This document shows positions 56,440 to 62,350 of a stretch of DNA of 64,000 bases, piece by piece; position 1 is the stretch's first letter; every line of letters begins with the position of its first letter. The DNA is from QHXN01 sp963785125 (GTDB lineage Bacteria > Acidobacteriota > Blastocatellia > Pyrinomonadales > Pyrinomonadaceae). The notes below the pieces were generated by a model that worked only from the letters and a program-made list of their open reading frames with translations, had not been told where the DNA came from and ran no database searches. The position numbers were made by a program, and so were the translations under genes. The DNA is taken from NCBI GenBank assembly GCA_963785125.1, contig CAWATU010000003.1, positions 682,001-746,000 on the forward strand. Reading direction: 5' to 3'.

Positions 56440-57006
56440 TCAGGCCGACTCGCGCCGCTCTTGCTTGAGCGGCACGCCCTCGACATAGAGGTACTTGCGC
56501 CACGCGGGGCGCGACTCCGCGTAGTGGCAGAGCAGCAAGTGTTCGAGGCCGATGCCGAGCGGCTTCTGCGTTGTGAGCAGGGGCATCCGCGCCTCCTCAG
56601 GCGTGCGGCTGCCCTTGCGTGTGTTGCACGAGACGCAGGCCGTGGCGAGGTTCTCGGGCGTCGAGCGCCCCTCGCGCGAGCGGGGCGTGATGTGATCGAG
56701 CGTCAGCTCCGAGGCGCCGCGCTTCTGCCCGCAGTACTGGCAGCGGAAGCGGTCGCGGACGAAGATGCGCAGGCGCTTCATGCCCGCCGTCTGGCGGCGG
56801 CGTCGGACGTTGACGTAGCGGCGCAGGCGCATCACGCTCGGCACGCGGAACTCCGCGCGCGGCGAACGCAGCACGCGCTCGCCGTCGAACTCCTCGACCG
56901 TGACGACGCCCCGGATGACCAGGCACATCGCTCGCGCCACCCCGACCGTGCCGAGCGGCTCGTACGAGAAGTTCAGAAGCAGAACACGGCCGTTCAGAGT
57001 GCTCAT
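56440..57006 (-). CDS. HNH endonuclease-domain protein (McrA-like), 188 aa
   Basis: N-terminal part starts STLNGRVLLLNFSYEPLGTVGVARAMCLVIRG, typical of a common HNH family; the HNH core is FRCQYCGQKRGASELTLDHITPRSREG with CX2C zinc ligands and the DH catalytic pair, then NLATACVSCNTRKGSRTPEEA. ATG 57006 follows GGAGGTC. It sits inside the tRNA array between tRNA-Phe and the orphan gene; whether it acts on tRNA genes, RNA or foreign DNA is unknown. Confidence 0.85.
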   Translation of the reverse strand: MSTLNGRVLLLNFSYEPLGTVGVARAMCLVIRGVVTVEEFDGERVLRSPRAEFRVPSVMRLRRYVNVRRRRQTAGMKRLRIFVRDRFRCQYCGQKRGASELTLDHITPRSREGRSTPENLATACVSCNTRKGSRTPEEARMPLLTTQKPLGIGLEHLLLCHYAESRPAWRKYLYVEGVPLKQERRESA

Positions 57007-57106
57007 CCCGGCAGACCTCCTTTCAAATAGTTTTCGGAAAAGGGAAGTGCGGGCGGTGTGAGGGGCCGCGCGGGGTGCACGACCCGCCCGCAGTCTGTGA
57101 AGGCCG

Positions 57107-57910
57107 TCAGTCGAGGAAGACGACGTGGCGCGCGAACGGGGCCTCATGCTCCGTGTTCATCGCCACGCGGTGCCAGACATCGAGCACGACGGTCTTGTGA
57201 TCCTTGTGCCACACGCGGCCGCGCGCGTAGAACGCGGGGTCGCGCACCATCTGCCGCCAGCCCCAGCGCTCCGCCCCCGGGTTCGCGCCGAGCACACGCC
57301 GGTATTGCGCGTGCGTCAGCCCGTTCGGGTAGCGCGTGCAGACCATGACCGACTCGCCGCCCGAGCGGTAGGCGAACTGGCACGTGTGCGGCTTGCTGCC
57401 CGCGCCCCGGCTCACGGGCTCGTTGCGGAGCATGAGCTGTTCGGGGACGACGAGGTCGGGCTGCGGGATGAAGAACCATTCGCCCTGACGGACGAACGCC
57501 TCGTTGCGACGGCGGAAGCGGTTCTTCTGCCGGCGGAGTCCGGTTCGCACCGCCGCGCGCACGGCCGCCGGTTGGAGCGACTCCATCGCCGTCAGGACGC
57601 CCGAGACGGACGCGCCCGGCACGGCGCAGACAAACCAGTGGCGCTCGTCGTGGCCGCAGAGGTACTTCTCCTTCTGACCTGCGCGACGGCCGAGCAGGAG
57701 CAGATGACGCATGTCGGGACGCAGGTCAACGACCTCGTAGTCAACGCCCTCCTGGCGCGCGAGTGTGATGTCGAAGAACTCGCCCCTGTCATCTGTCCTG
57801 ATGTCGATGCCCACGCGATGCGGCCGCCAGCGCGGCCCGCCGGCAGCATCTGTGAAACTTAAGCGCGCGCCCATGAGCGCGAACTTGTTGACCAACAATC
57901 CGGTGTCCAT
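57107..57910 (-). CDS. Orphan protein embedded in the tRNA array, 267 aa
   Basis: No family recognised. It opens MDTGLLVNKFALMGARLSF, contains HWFVCAVPGASVSGVLTAM (about 105), an Arg-rich stretch LRRQKNRFRRRNEAF (about 135-150) that could bind nucleic acid, and a His/Trp-rich end (VWHKDHKTVVLDVWHRV). Soluble, no signal. ATG 57910 follows GAAAGG. Position among tRNA and HNH genes on one strand suggests an RNA-related role, but this is inference. Confidence 0.7.
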   Translation of the reverse strand: MDTGLLVNKFALMGARLSFTDAAGGPRWRPHRVGIDIRTDDRGEFFDITLARQEGVDYEVVDLRPDMRHLLLLGRRAGQKEKYLCGHDERHWFVCAVPGASVSGVLTAMESLQPAAVRAAVRTGLRRQKNRFRRRNEAFVRQGEWFFIPQPDLVVPEQLMLRNEPVSRGAGSKPHTCQFAYRSGGESVMVCTRYPNGLTHAQYRRVLGANPGAERWGWRQMVRDPAFYARGRVWHKDHKTVVLDVWHRVAMNTEHEAPFARHVVFLD

Positions 57911-57967
57911 AAACCTTTCTTTCTACCTACGCCCCGGGCGGGGCTTCACTCGATGCGGACGCGGACT

Positions 57968-58084
57968 TTAGCCTCCCGTACGGGCCGAACCCTTCCGGTA
58001 GAGCAAGACGGCCGCGTCCTCCCCGCGCCGCCCGAAGGCGCGCAGGAAGACTCTCGCGACGTAGAACAGCCTGAGCCGGTACAT
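57968..58084 (-). CDS. Small basic protein, 38 aa
   Basis: MYRLRLFYVARVFLRAFG begins a 38-residue, very basic ORF with a strong ribosome site (AAAGGAGG, 7 bases before ATG 58084). It lies between tRNA-Cys and the 267-aa orphan. Function unknown; the strong site is the main support. Confidence 0.5.
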   Translation of the reverse strand: MYRLRLFYVARVFLRAFGRRGEDAAVLLYRKGSARTGG

Positions 58085-58155
58085 GCGGCGGCCTCCTTTC
58101 TCGTGTGTGTTCGGGTTGAAGTCTTGACGAGCCCGCGGCGGGTCGCCGTCCGAAG

Positions 58156-58229
58156 AGCGCACGGTCGGACTCGAACCGACGTTTACGGTTTTGCAGACCG
58201 TCGCCTTAAACCGACTTGGCTACGTGCGC
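58156..58229 (-). tRNA. tRNA-Cys (GCA)
   Basis: Acceptor GCGCACG/CGTGCGC, anticodon loop CTGCAAA, discriminator T (U73), as required for Cys. Confidence 0.92.
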
Positions 58230-58247
58230 ATGGGTCGAAGTGTGTGA

Positions 58248-58320
58248 AGTGGGAGAAGGGACTCGAACCCTCAACGCGAGTCAGGCAAACTCGCATGTTG
58301 CCAGTTACAAACACTCCCAC
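58248..58320 (-). tRNA. tRNA-Gly (GCC)
   Basis: Acceptor GTGGGAG/CTCCCAC, anticodon stem CGAGT/ACTCG, loop TTGCCTG. Confidence 0.85.
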
Positions 58321-58339
58321 AAACATTTCGGAAGGACGA

Positions 58340-58411
58340 TGCGGGAAGAGGGAGTCGAACCCTCATCGCAAGTTTGGAAGACTCGCATGTTGGCCGTTAC
58401 AACACTCCCGC
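58340..58411 (-). tRNA. tRNA-Gly (TCC)
   Basis: Acceptor GCGGGAG/TTCCCGC, anticodon stem CGAGT/ACTTG, loop CTTCCAA. Confidence 0.88.
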
Positions 58412-58424
58412 GGAAAATCTGAAA

Positions 58425-58443
58425 GGGCGGTGCAGGAATCGAA
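58425..58443 (-). pseudogene. 3' remnant of a split tRNA (T loop to acceptor)
   Basis: Reads TTCGATT-CCTGC-ACCGCCC on the minus strand. Its ACCGCCC is the exact partner of GGGCGGT at 59015, the 5' end of an orphan tRNA half on the other side of the HNH/tRNA-Arg cassette. The T-stem 5' side is missing. Confidence 0.65.
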
Positions 58444-58461
58444 GAGGTGTATAAGGAATGG

Positions 58462-58534
58462 TACTCCCGGTAGGATTCTAACCCACAACCTGCACGTTCG
58501 AAGCGTGCCGCTTTATACTTTAAGCTACGGGAGC
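58462..58534 (-). tRNA. tRNA-Arg (TCG), cassette-borne, with encoded CCA
   Basis: Acceptor GCTCCCG/CGGGAGT, anticodon stem GCACG/CGTGC, loop CTTCGAA, then A73 and CCA at 58461-58459. The T loop is TTAGAAT (C56 replaced by A) and the D loop lacks the GG pair, so it is structurally odd. Its 5' part forms the last codons of the HNH gene. Confidence 0.8.
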
Positions 58535-58933
58535 ATGATTTCTCCGCCAAGTACGCTCTTTATGACAGTTTGAGCAAACAACATCACACTTATCAATCTC
58601 TTGTAGGATCGCACTAATCCCCAAGGTGGCCATTCGCGCTAAGTGTTCTCGCTTCTTCCCTCTGACGTGATCGAACTCCATCACATAGAATGGATATTCA
58701 ACATGACAGTCAGCACATGGCAATGACTTAGCGGTACGGATGATATCGATGTGCTTTAACCTCCGCCTCTCATTCCGTTCCAGATATCGGGATTTATTGG
58801 CAAAGTAATGCTGGCGGCTAAACTCTCTTTGACAATAGCGGCAATACTTAAAACGAACTCCTCTTGTTTTATTCCGCCAGTTGAACTCATCCTCTCGCCT
58901 TAGCTTTTCACACACGGAGCACTTGTATCTCAT
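58520..58933 (-). CDS. Zinc-ribbon HNH endonuclease-like protein of the tRNA cassette, 137 aa
   Basis: N-terminal zinc ribbon (CSVC at 5-8, CRYC at 31-34), then an HNH core with CADC, EFDHVRG (catalytic DH) and CSNCHKE. A/T-richer than neighbours. The last codons (APVA, stop) are supplied by the 5' end of tRNA-Arg(TCG): the stop TAA lies in the D arm. Upstream is TATAAT 8 bases before ATG, suggesting a nearly leaderless message. It resembles homing or mobile HNH proteins; a frameshifted relative is at 62640-63123. Confidence 0.8.
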   Translation of the reverse strand: MRYKCSVCEKLRREDEFNWRNKTRGVRFKYCRYCQREFSRQHYFANKSRYLERNERRRLKHIDIIRTAKSLPCADCHVEYPFYVMEFDHVRGKKREHLARMATLGISAILQEIDKCDVVCSNCHKERTWRRNHAPVA

Positions 58934-58972
58934 AGAGAGATTATAGATAAAAATATTTCGATATCGACGTTT

Positions 58973-59015
58973 GTTCGAAGCGGCCCGCTTTTTTGTTCCG
59001 TTAAGCTAACCGCCC
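58973..59015 (-). pseudogene. 5' half of a split tRNA-Arg (TCG)
   Basis: Reads GGGCGGT-TA-GCTT...AAGC and then GGCCG-CTTCGAA-C, i.e. acceptor 5' strand, D arm and anticodon loop TCG, and then stops: the HNH gene follows where the 3' half should be. Matching acceptor 3' strand is at 58425. Confidence 0.7.
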
Positions 59016-59028
59016 GTGTGGAAAGGGA

Positions 59029-59103
59029 AGTGAACGGCGGGATTTGAACCCGCGTCCCCGGCGTGGCGGGCCGGTGCTCTGGTCCGGGCTGAGCTACGTC
59101 CAC
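59029..59103 (-). tRNA. tRNA-Gly-like (GCC) with C33
   Basis: Acceptor GTGGACG/CGTTCAC (G-T present), anticodon stem CCGGC/GCCGG, loop CCGCCAC with C33. Second GCC anticodon of the array. Confidence 0.75.
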
Positions 59104-59115
59104 GTGTTAGAGAAG

Positions 59116-59191
59116 TCGGAGTGGTGAGAATCGAACTCACGTCGTCTCGGTCCCAAGCCGAGTGCCTTTGTGTCCCCTAGGCTACACTCCG
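59116..59191 (-). tRNA. tRNA-Pro (TGG)
   Basis: Acceptor CGGAGTG/CACTCCG, anticodon loop CTTGGGA, T loop TTCGATT. Confidence 0.9.
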
Positions 59192-59199
59192 AAAGTTGA

Positions 59200-59273
59200 T
59201 GCGCCGCGCGGGACTCGAACCCGCAACCCCCCGCTTAAGAGGCGGGTGCTCGTGCCTGTTGAGCTTCCGGCGC
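59200..59273 (-). tRNA. tRNA-Lys (CTT)
   Basis: Acceptor GCGCCGG/GCGGCGC with a G-G mismatch at 7-66, anticodon stem CCCGC/GCGGG, loop CTCTTAA. Confidence 0.82.
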
Positions 59274-59291
59274 AGTCGTTGCAAGCGGAGA

Positions 59292-59363
59292 CGGGATTGA
59301 CGAGACTCGAACTCGCACCTTCCTGATCGACAATCAGGCGCACAGCCTTTGTGCTTCAATCCC
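59292..59363 (-). tRNA. tRNA-Asp (GTC)
   Basis: Acceptor GGGATTG/CAATCCC, discriminator G as expected, anticodon loop TTGTCGA. A hairpin TGAGGGCGG/CCGCCCTCA (about 59387-59411) lies just upstream of it. Confidence 0.9.
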
Positions 59364-59451
59364 CAATCTTTAAAACTTGAGAGTTAGTTGAGGGCGGCGG
59401 CCCCGCCCTCATTTCACACGGATACCTCCGATGGTTAACTTGAAAGTTTGG

Positions 59452-59527
59452 CAGGGCGTGCGGGATTCGAACCCGCGCGTGCGCGATAGAGAGTCGCGTG
59501 CCTTAGTCCGGACTTGGCTAACGCCCC
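59452..59527 (-). tRNA. tRNA-Glu (CTC), encoded CCA
   Basis: Acceptor GGGGCGT/ACGCCCT, anticodon stem CGCGA/TCGCG, loop CTCTCTA, discriminator G followed by genomic CCA (59451-59449). Confidence 0.85.
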
Positions 59528-59541
59528 GTGTGATGTGAAAG

Positions 59542-59616
59542 GTCGGCCGGCGGGACTCGAACCCGCAACGTACTGCATTCACAGTGCAGCGCTCTGCCCG
59601 TTGAGCTACGGCCAAC
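59542..59616 (-). tRNA. tRNA-His (GTG)
   Basis: Acceptor TTGGCCG/CGGCCGA, discriminator C and an encoded G before position 1 (59616), the His identity pair. Loop CTGTGAA. Confidence 0.92.
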
Positions 59617-59631
59617 GCGAGAAGGTCTCTA

Positions 59632-59716
59632 CAGGGGTGGCGGGGCTCGAACCCGCAAAGCCTCTGTGGGCGACTGTTTGAAGGACAGCCCGCTTTAACC
59701 GTTTGCATACACCCCC
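59632..59716 (-). tRNA. Non-canonical tRNA: Glu anticodon (TTC) on a long-variable-arm body
   Basis: Acceptor GGGGGTG/CACCCCT, anticodon stem GGCTGT/ACAGTC, loop CCTTCAA (C33, TTC), then a variable arm of about 15 bases (GCC-CACAGA-GGC) and T arm GCGGG/CCCGC. The D region (ACGGTTAAAGC) looks serine-like. Glu tRNAs are class I, so body and anticodon disagree. Confidence 0.7.
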
Positions 59717-59734
59717 AGGTGCGGGAAAGTTTGG

Positions 59735-59823
59735 CAGGGGCGGCCCGAATCGAACAGGCATGTGTCCCGACGAAGGGAACGGCAGGGTTGGAGCCTGCTG
59801 CATTGCCTTTATGCTACGCCCCT
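59735..59823 (-). tRNA. Non-canonical tRNA: Trp anticodon (CCA) with 22-base variable arm, encoded CCA
   Basis: Acceptor AGGGGCG/CGCCCCT, discriminator G then genomic CCA. Anticodon stem GCAGG/CCTGC, loop CTCCAAC. The variable region forms TCCC/GGGA. Trp tRNAs normally have five variable bases. Confidence 0.72.
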
Positions 59824-59830
59824 TTGAAAG

Positions 59831-59905
59831 TACGCGCGGAGAGACTCGAACTCTCAACCCGCGGGGTTTAAGCCCGCCGCCTCTGCCTGTTTGGGCTACG
59901 CGCGC
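59831..59905 (-). tRNA. Non-canonical tRNA: Leu anticodon (TAA) on a short-variable-arm body
   Basis: Acceptor GCGCGCG/CGCGCGT, anticodon stem GCGGG/CCCGC, loop CTTAAAC, variable region only GGGTT. Bacterial Leu tRNAs have a long variable arm. Confidence 0.75.
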
Positions 59906-59912
59906 CTGTTGG

Positions 59913-59987
59913 TGCGCGCGGCGGGAGTCGAACCCGCACCGAGACTCTTTTTGAGAGAGCCACCTCTGCCGTTTGGGTCACGCGCGC
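59913..59987 (-). tRNA. Non-canonical tRNA: Leu anticodon (CAA), short variable arm
   Basis: Acceptor GCGCGCG/CGCGCGC, anticodon stem GCTCT/AGAGT, loop CTCAAAA, variable region of 6 bases. Very similar acceptor to the preceding TAA gene. Confidence 0.75.
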
Positions 59988-60006
59988 ACAGAGTTTTCAA
60001 AACGAA

Positions 60007-60080
60007 TACGGGAGGAGGGATTCGAACCCTCATAAACCGCCGTCTGAGGACGGTGCGTCAGCCATTTGCGCCACTCCCGC
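60007..60080 (-). tRNA. Non-canonical tRNA: Leu anticodon (CAG), short variable arm
   Basis: Acceptor GCGGGAG/CTCCCGT, Leu-like D region TGGCGCAAATGGCTGACGC, anticodon stem CCGTC/GGCGG, loop CTCAGAC, but variable region only about 5 bases. Confidence 0.75.
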
Positions 60081-60086
60081 GTGCGA

Positions 60087-60174
60087 TGCTGGAGGAGGGA
60101 TTTGAACCCTCAACGGGCTTAACCTGCCCACGGCGCTCTCGACGCCGCGCGTTTGCCATTTACGCCACACCAGC
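60087..60174 (-). tRNA. tRNA-Leu (GAG), class II
   Basis: Acceptor GCTGGTG/CTCCAGC (one mismatch), anticodon stem CGGCG/CGCCG, loop TCGAGAG (C33), long variable arm GGGC/GCCC. The only Leu gene of the array with the usual long arm. Confidence 0.82.
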
Positions 60175-60189
60175 GAAACTTTCGGACGA

Positions 60190-60260
60190 CTCCGGGGGAA
60201 GGAGTCGAACCCCCATGACCTGTTCCAAAGACAGGCGTCCTCCCTTTAGACGACCCCGGA
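60190..60260 (-). tRNA. tRNA-Gln (TTG)
   Basis: Acceptor TCCGGGG/CCCCGGA, discriminator G, anticodon loop CTTTGGA. Confidence 0.9.
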
Positions 60261-60266
60261 AGAAAA

Positions 60267-60341
60267 TGAACCCGGCACGACTCGAACGTGCGGCCTCAGG
60301 CTCCGCAAGCCTGCGCTCTAATCCTTCTGAGCTACGGGTTC
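60267..60341 (-). tRNA. tRNA-Arg (GCG), rare anticodon
   Basis: Acceptor GAACCCG/CGGGTTC, anticodon stem CAGGC/GCCTG, loop TTGCGGA. Bacteria usually read CGN with inosine-modified ACG; a G34 Arg tRNA is unusual. Confidence 0.82.
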
Positions 60342-60352
60342 AAAATTGAAGG

Positions 60353-60440
60353 CGGAGGCGGTGCGACTCGAACGCACAGGGGCGCCCGACGCGCCCGGCG
60401 GCTTAGCACGCCGCTGCACTACCTTTTGTGCGGCGCCTCC
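60353..60440 (-). tRNA. tRNA-Ser (GCT), class II
   Basis: Acceptor GGAGGCG/CGCCTCC, discriminator G, anticodon stem GCGGC/GCCGC, loop GTGCTAA, long GC-rich variable arm. Confidence 0.88.
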
Positions 60441-60453
60441 GAAGTACATTTGG

Positions 60454-60536
60454 CGGAAGGTGCGGGAGTCGAACCCACAGAAGCTTTCGCTCCGACAGTT
60501 TTCGGGACTGCTCGGCCTGCCCGTGCCCAACCTTCC
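60454..60536 (-). tRNA. tRNA-Ser (CGA), class II, C33, encoded CCA
   Basis: Acceptor GGAAGGT/ACCTTCC, discriminator G then genomic CCA. Anticodon stem GCAGT/ACTGT, loop CCCGAAA, variable arm with GAGC-GAAA-GCTTC. Confidence 0.8.
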
Positions 60537-60541
60537 AGAGA

Positions 60542-60625
60542 TGCATCAGGAGGGACTCGAACCCCCTTGCTCTTGAAGAGCGACAGCTTTACAGGCTGCT
60601 GCCTGACCGATTCGGCGTCTGATGC
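60542..60625 (-). tRNA. tRNA-Tyr (GTA), class II
   Basis: Acceptor GCATCAG/CTGATGC, anticodon stem GCAGC/GCTGT, loop CTGTAAA, variable arm GCTCTTCAAGAGC, discriminator A. First gene of the array in transcription order. Confidence 0.92.
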
Positions 60626-60648
60626 GCGTTTCCTAATCTACATTGCGA

Positions 60649-60697
60649 CGAAGAAAAACTGATGAAGGCGGGGAGCGGGAAACTCCCCGCCTTCATC
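60649..60697 (-). terminator. Rho-independent terminator upstream of the tRNA array
   Basis: A 15-bp stem (gatgaaggcggggag/ctccccgccttcatc, 60661-60675 and 60683-60697) is followed on the minus strand by AGTTTTTCTTC. It separates the array from the small ORF upstream. Confidence 0.85.
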
Positions 60698-60723
60698 CCT
60701 CAAGGTAATTCGGTTGTCAAACA

Positions 60724-60777
60724 GCAAAATAAAAGGAGCGGGCCTTTGGGCTTCCCTAGAGGAAGCAGGCCCGCTCC
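60724..60777 (-). terminator. Second terminator, after the 68-aa ORF
   Basis: Outer stem ggagcgggcct/aggcccgctcc (60735-60745, 60767-60777), inner stem gcttcc/ggaagc, followed on the minus strand by TTTTATTTT. Confidence 0.85.
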
Positions 60778-60836
60778 ACGCAAGTCTCTACGAACTTTTT
60801 CGAGATTTGGGGAGCGGGAGGCCGCCCCCCGCTGAA

Positions 60837-61043
60837 TCAATTCTGTAACTGCCGGCGATCTTTGCGCGCCCAACCTTCGGGTCGAAGAGCTTGGCGCTGA
60901 ATGAGTCCGCCGTGATTAAAGGCCGATTGGCTCGGGCAGACGACTCGCGACATGCCCGCGCCCCGATACGTGGCGGACGTTAGGCCGGCGGCCGTCCTGG
61001 CGGTCGCCATCGCGCGTCTGTCTATGTTCGAGTTCGTCGTCAT
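60837..61043 (-). CDS. Hypothetical small protein, 68 aa
   Basis: MTTNSNIDRRAMATARTAAG begins a basic 68-residue protein; GAGGAGAAG lies 12 bases before ATG 61043. It has its own consensus promoter and two terminators behind it, so it is very likely expressed. Family unknown. Confidence 0.6.
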   Translation of the reverse strand: MTTNSNIDRRAMATARTAAGLTSATYRGAGMSRVVCPSQSAFNHGGLIQRQALRPEGWARKDRRQLQN

Positions 61044-61096
61044 CTGAAGTCTCACTTCTCCTCTAAAGGTCGGCCCGTGGTGCGGGCGACGATGTG

Positions 61097-61125
61097 AATA
61101 TACGCAGACTACTTTGCGCTGTCAA
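61097..61125 (-). promoter_or_regulatory. Strong sigma-70 promoter (TTGACA - 17 - TATATT)
   Basis: On the minus strand TTGACA (61125-61120) and TATATT (61102-61097) are 17 bases apart, the best promoter in the window. It drives the 68-aa ORF and, if terminators are read through, the tRNA array. Confidence 0.8.
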
Positions 61126-61214
61126 GCACTTTTTTAAAAATCTTTTCGGACGGCTGCAAGACGGAAGTCATCGCGGTTGTGCCGGCGCGGGCGCCGAGGT
61201 CATACTGTCTTCGC

Positions 61215-61844
61215 ATGAGGCCAGCCATCGTCGCCATCGGAGGCTTCAACTCGAACTCGGGCAAGACGACGCTCGTGTGTGAGCTGCTGCGCGCGCTTCA
61301 AGGGTGGGAGGCCCTGAAGATGACGCGCGGCCACTACCGCTCCTGCGGCCGCGACCCGCACACCTGCTGCGTCGCACACCTGCTCGGTGCAGAGCCGGTC
61401 GTCCGTTCGGGCCGCGCAGAGACCTACGCACAGGGCAAGGACACCGGGCGCTTCTGGGATGCCGGCGCGTCGGAAGTCCACTGGGCGGTCGTCACCGACG
61501 CACAGGTCGAGGCTGGCTTCCGCGCGGCCCTCGCGCGCGTGAAGGCGCCGGGAGTCATCGTCGAGGGCAACAGCTTCCTTTCTTCCTCCGAGGCGGACTT
61601 CACCGTGCTCGTCGCGCGCCCGGACGTTCTGAAGATCAAGCCCACCGCGCGGCGCGTGCTGCACGTAGCGTCCGCCCTCTACCTTTCAGACGCGGGGCAG
61701 GGCATCGACCCCGAGGCTCGCGCGCGCTTCGAGCATTGGTGGCGTGACGCGGGGCTGGAAGAGGCGGCCCCGCGGCTTCCCGTCTACACGCGCGAGAGCC
61801 TCTCGGAGTTGACGGCGCGGGTCGTCGGCGCGTCCACGCGATAA
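61215..61844 (+). CDS. P-loop NTPase, MobB-like, 209 aa
   Basis: Walker A GGFNSNSGKTTLVCELL (about residues 8-24) resembles MobB (GxxNSGKTTL), and VIVEGNSFLSS is a Walker-B-like strand. A CGRDPHTCC Cys pair follows. MobB helps attach GMP to molybdopterin; next to the MOSC gene a molybdenum-cofactor link is plausible, but specificity is inferred. ATG 61215 chosen. Confidence 0.7.
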   Translation: MRPAIVAIGGFNSNSGKTTLVCELLRALQGWEALKMTRGHYRSCGRDPHTCCVAHLLGAEPVVRSGRAETYAQGKDTGRFWDAGASEVHWAVVTDAQVEAGFRAALARVKAPGVIVEGNSFLSSSEADFTVLVARPDVLKIKPTARRVLHVASALYLSDAGQGIDPEARARFEHWWRDAGLEEAAPRLPVYTRESLSELTARVVGASTR

Positions 61845-61859
61845 ACTTTCGAACGGAGG

Positions 61860-62339
61860 TTGCGGTCAGAGGAAGTGGAAGGGAGAATCTTTCAACTCAA
61901 CGTCTCGGACGGCGGCGTGCCGAAGCTCGCCGTCCGCGAGGCCATGCTCACGCCGGAGGGTCTGGAAGGAGACCGCCAGCGCGACCTGCGCTACCACGGC
62001 GGCCCGGCGCGCGCCCTGTGCCTCTTCGCGCTCGAACGCGTTCTGGAGCTACAGGCCGAGGGGCACCCTATCTTCCCCGGCTCGACGGGCGAGAATTTGA
62101 CTGTCGTCGGCCTCGACTGGTCGGGGCTGGCCCCCGGCGCGCGGCTCGGGCTCGGCGGAGAGGCGGTTGTAGAAGTCACGAGCTACACCGCGCCCTGCAA
62201 GAACATCGCCGCCTCCTTCGCGCGCGGCGACTTCAAACGCATCTCGCACAAAGTCCACCCGGGCCACTCACGCCTCTACGCGCGCGTGCTGCGCCCCGGC
62301 CGCCTCTTCGTCGGCCAGCCGGTCACGCTGCTCGATTAA
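61860..62339 (+). CDS. MOSC-domain protein (YiiM-like), 159 aa
   Basis: A beta-rich MOSC domain: GLEGDRQRDLRYHGGPARALCLF, GSTGENLTVVGLDWSGLAPGARL and the conserved cysteine in TSYTAPCKNI, which carries sulfur or binds cofactor. Family members reduce N-hydroxylated compounds or sulfurate the molybdenum cofactor. Starts at TTG 61860 (GGAGG adjacent) or GTG 61875; 15 bases after the NTPase gene. Confidence 0.82.
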   Translation: MRSEEVEGRIFQLNVSDGGVPKLAVREAMLTPEGLEGDRQRDLRYHGGPARALCLFALERVLELQAEGHPIFPGSTGENLTVVGLDWSGLAPGARLGLGGEAVVEVTSYTAPCKNIAASFARGDFKRISHKVHPGHSRLYARVLRPGRLFVGQPVTLLD

Positions 62340-62350
62340 TCTGTAGTGGT

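Noticed and set aside
59632..59823. Long-variable-arm tRNAs as selenocysteine tRNA
   Set aside because: Anticodons are TTC and CCA, not TCA, and acceptor/T stems have 7+5 pairs rather than the 8+5 of tRNA-Sec.
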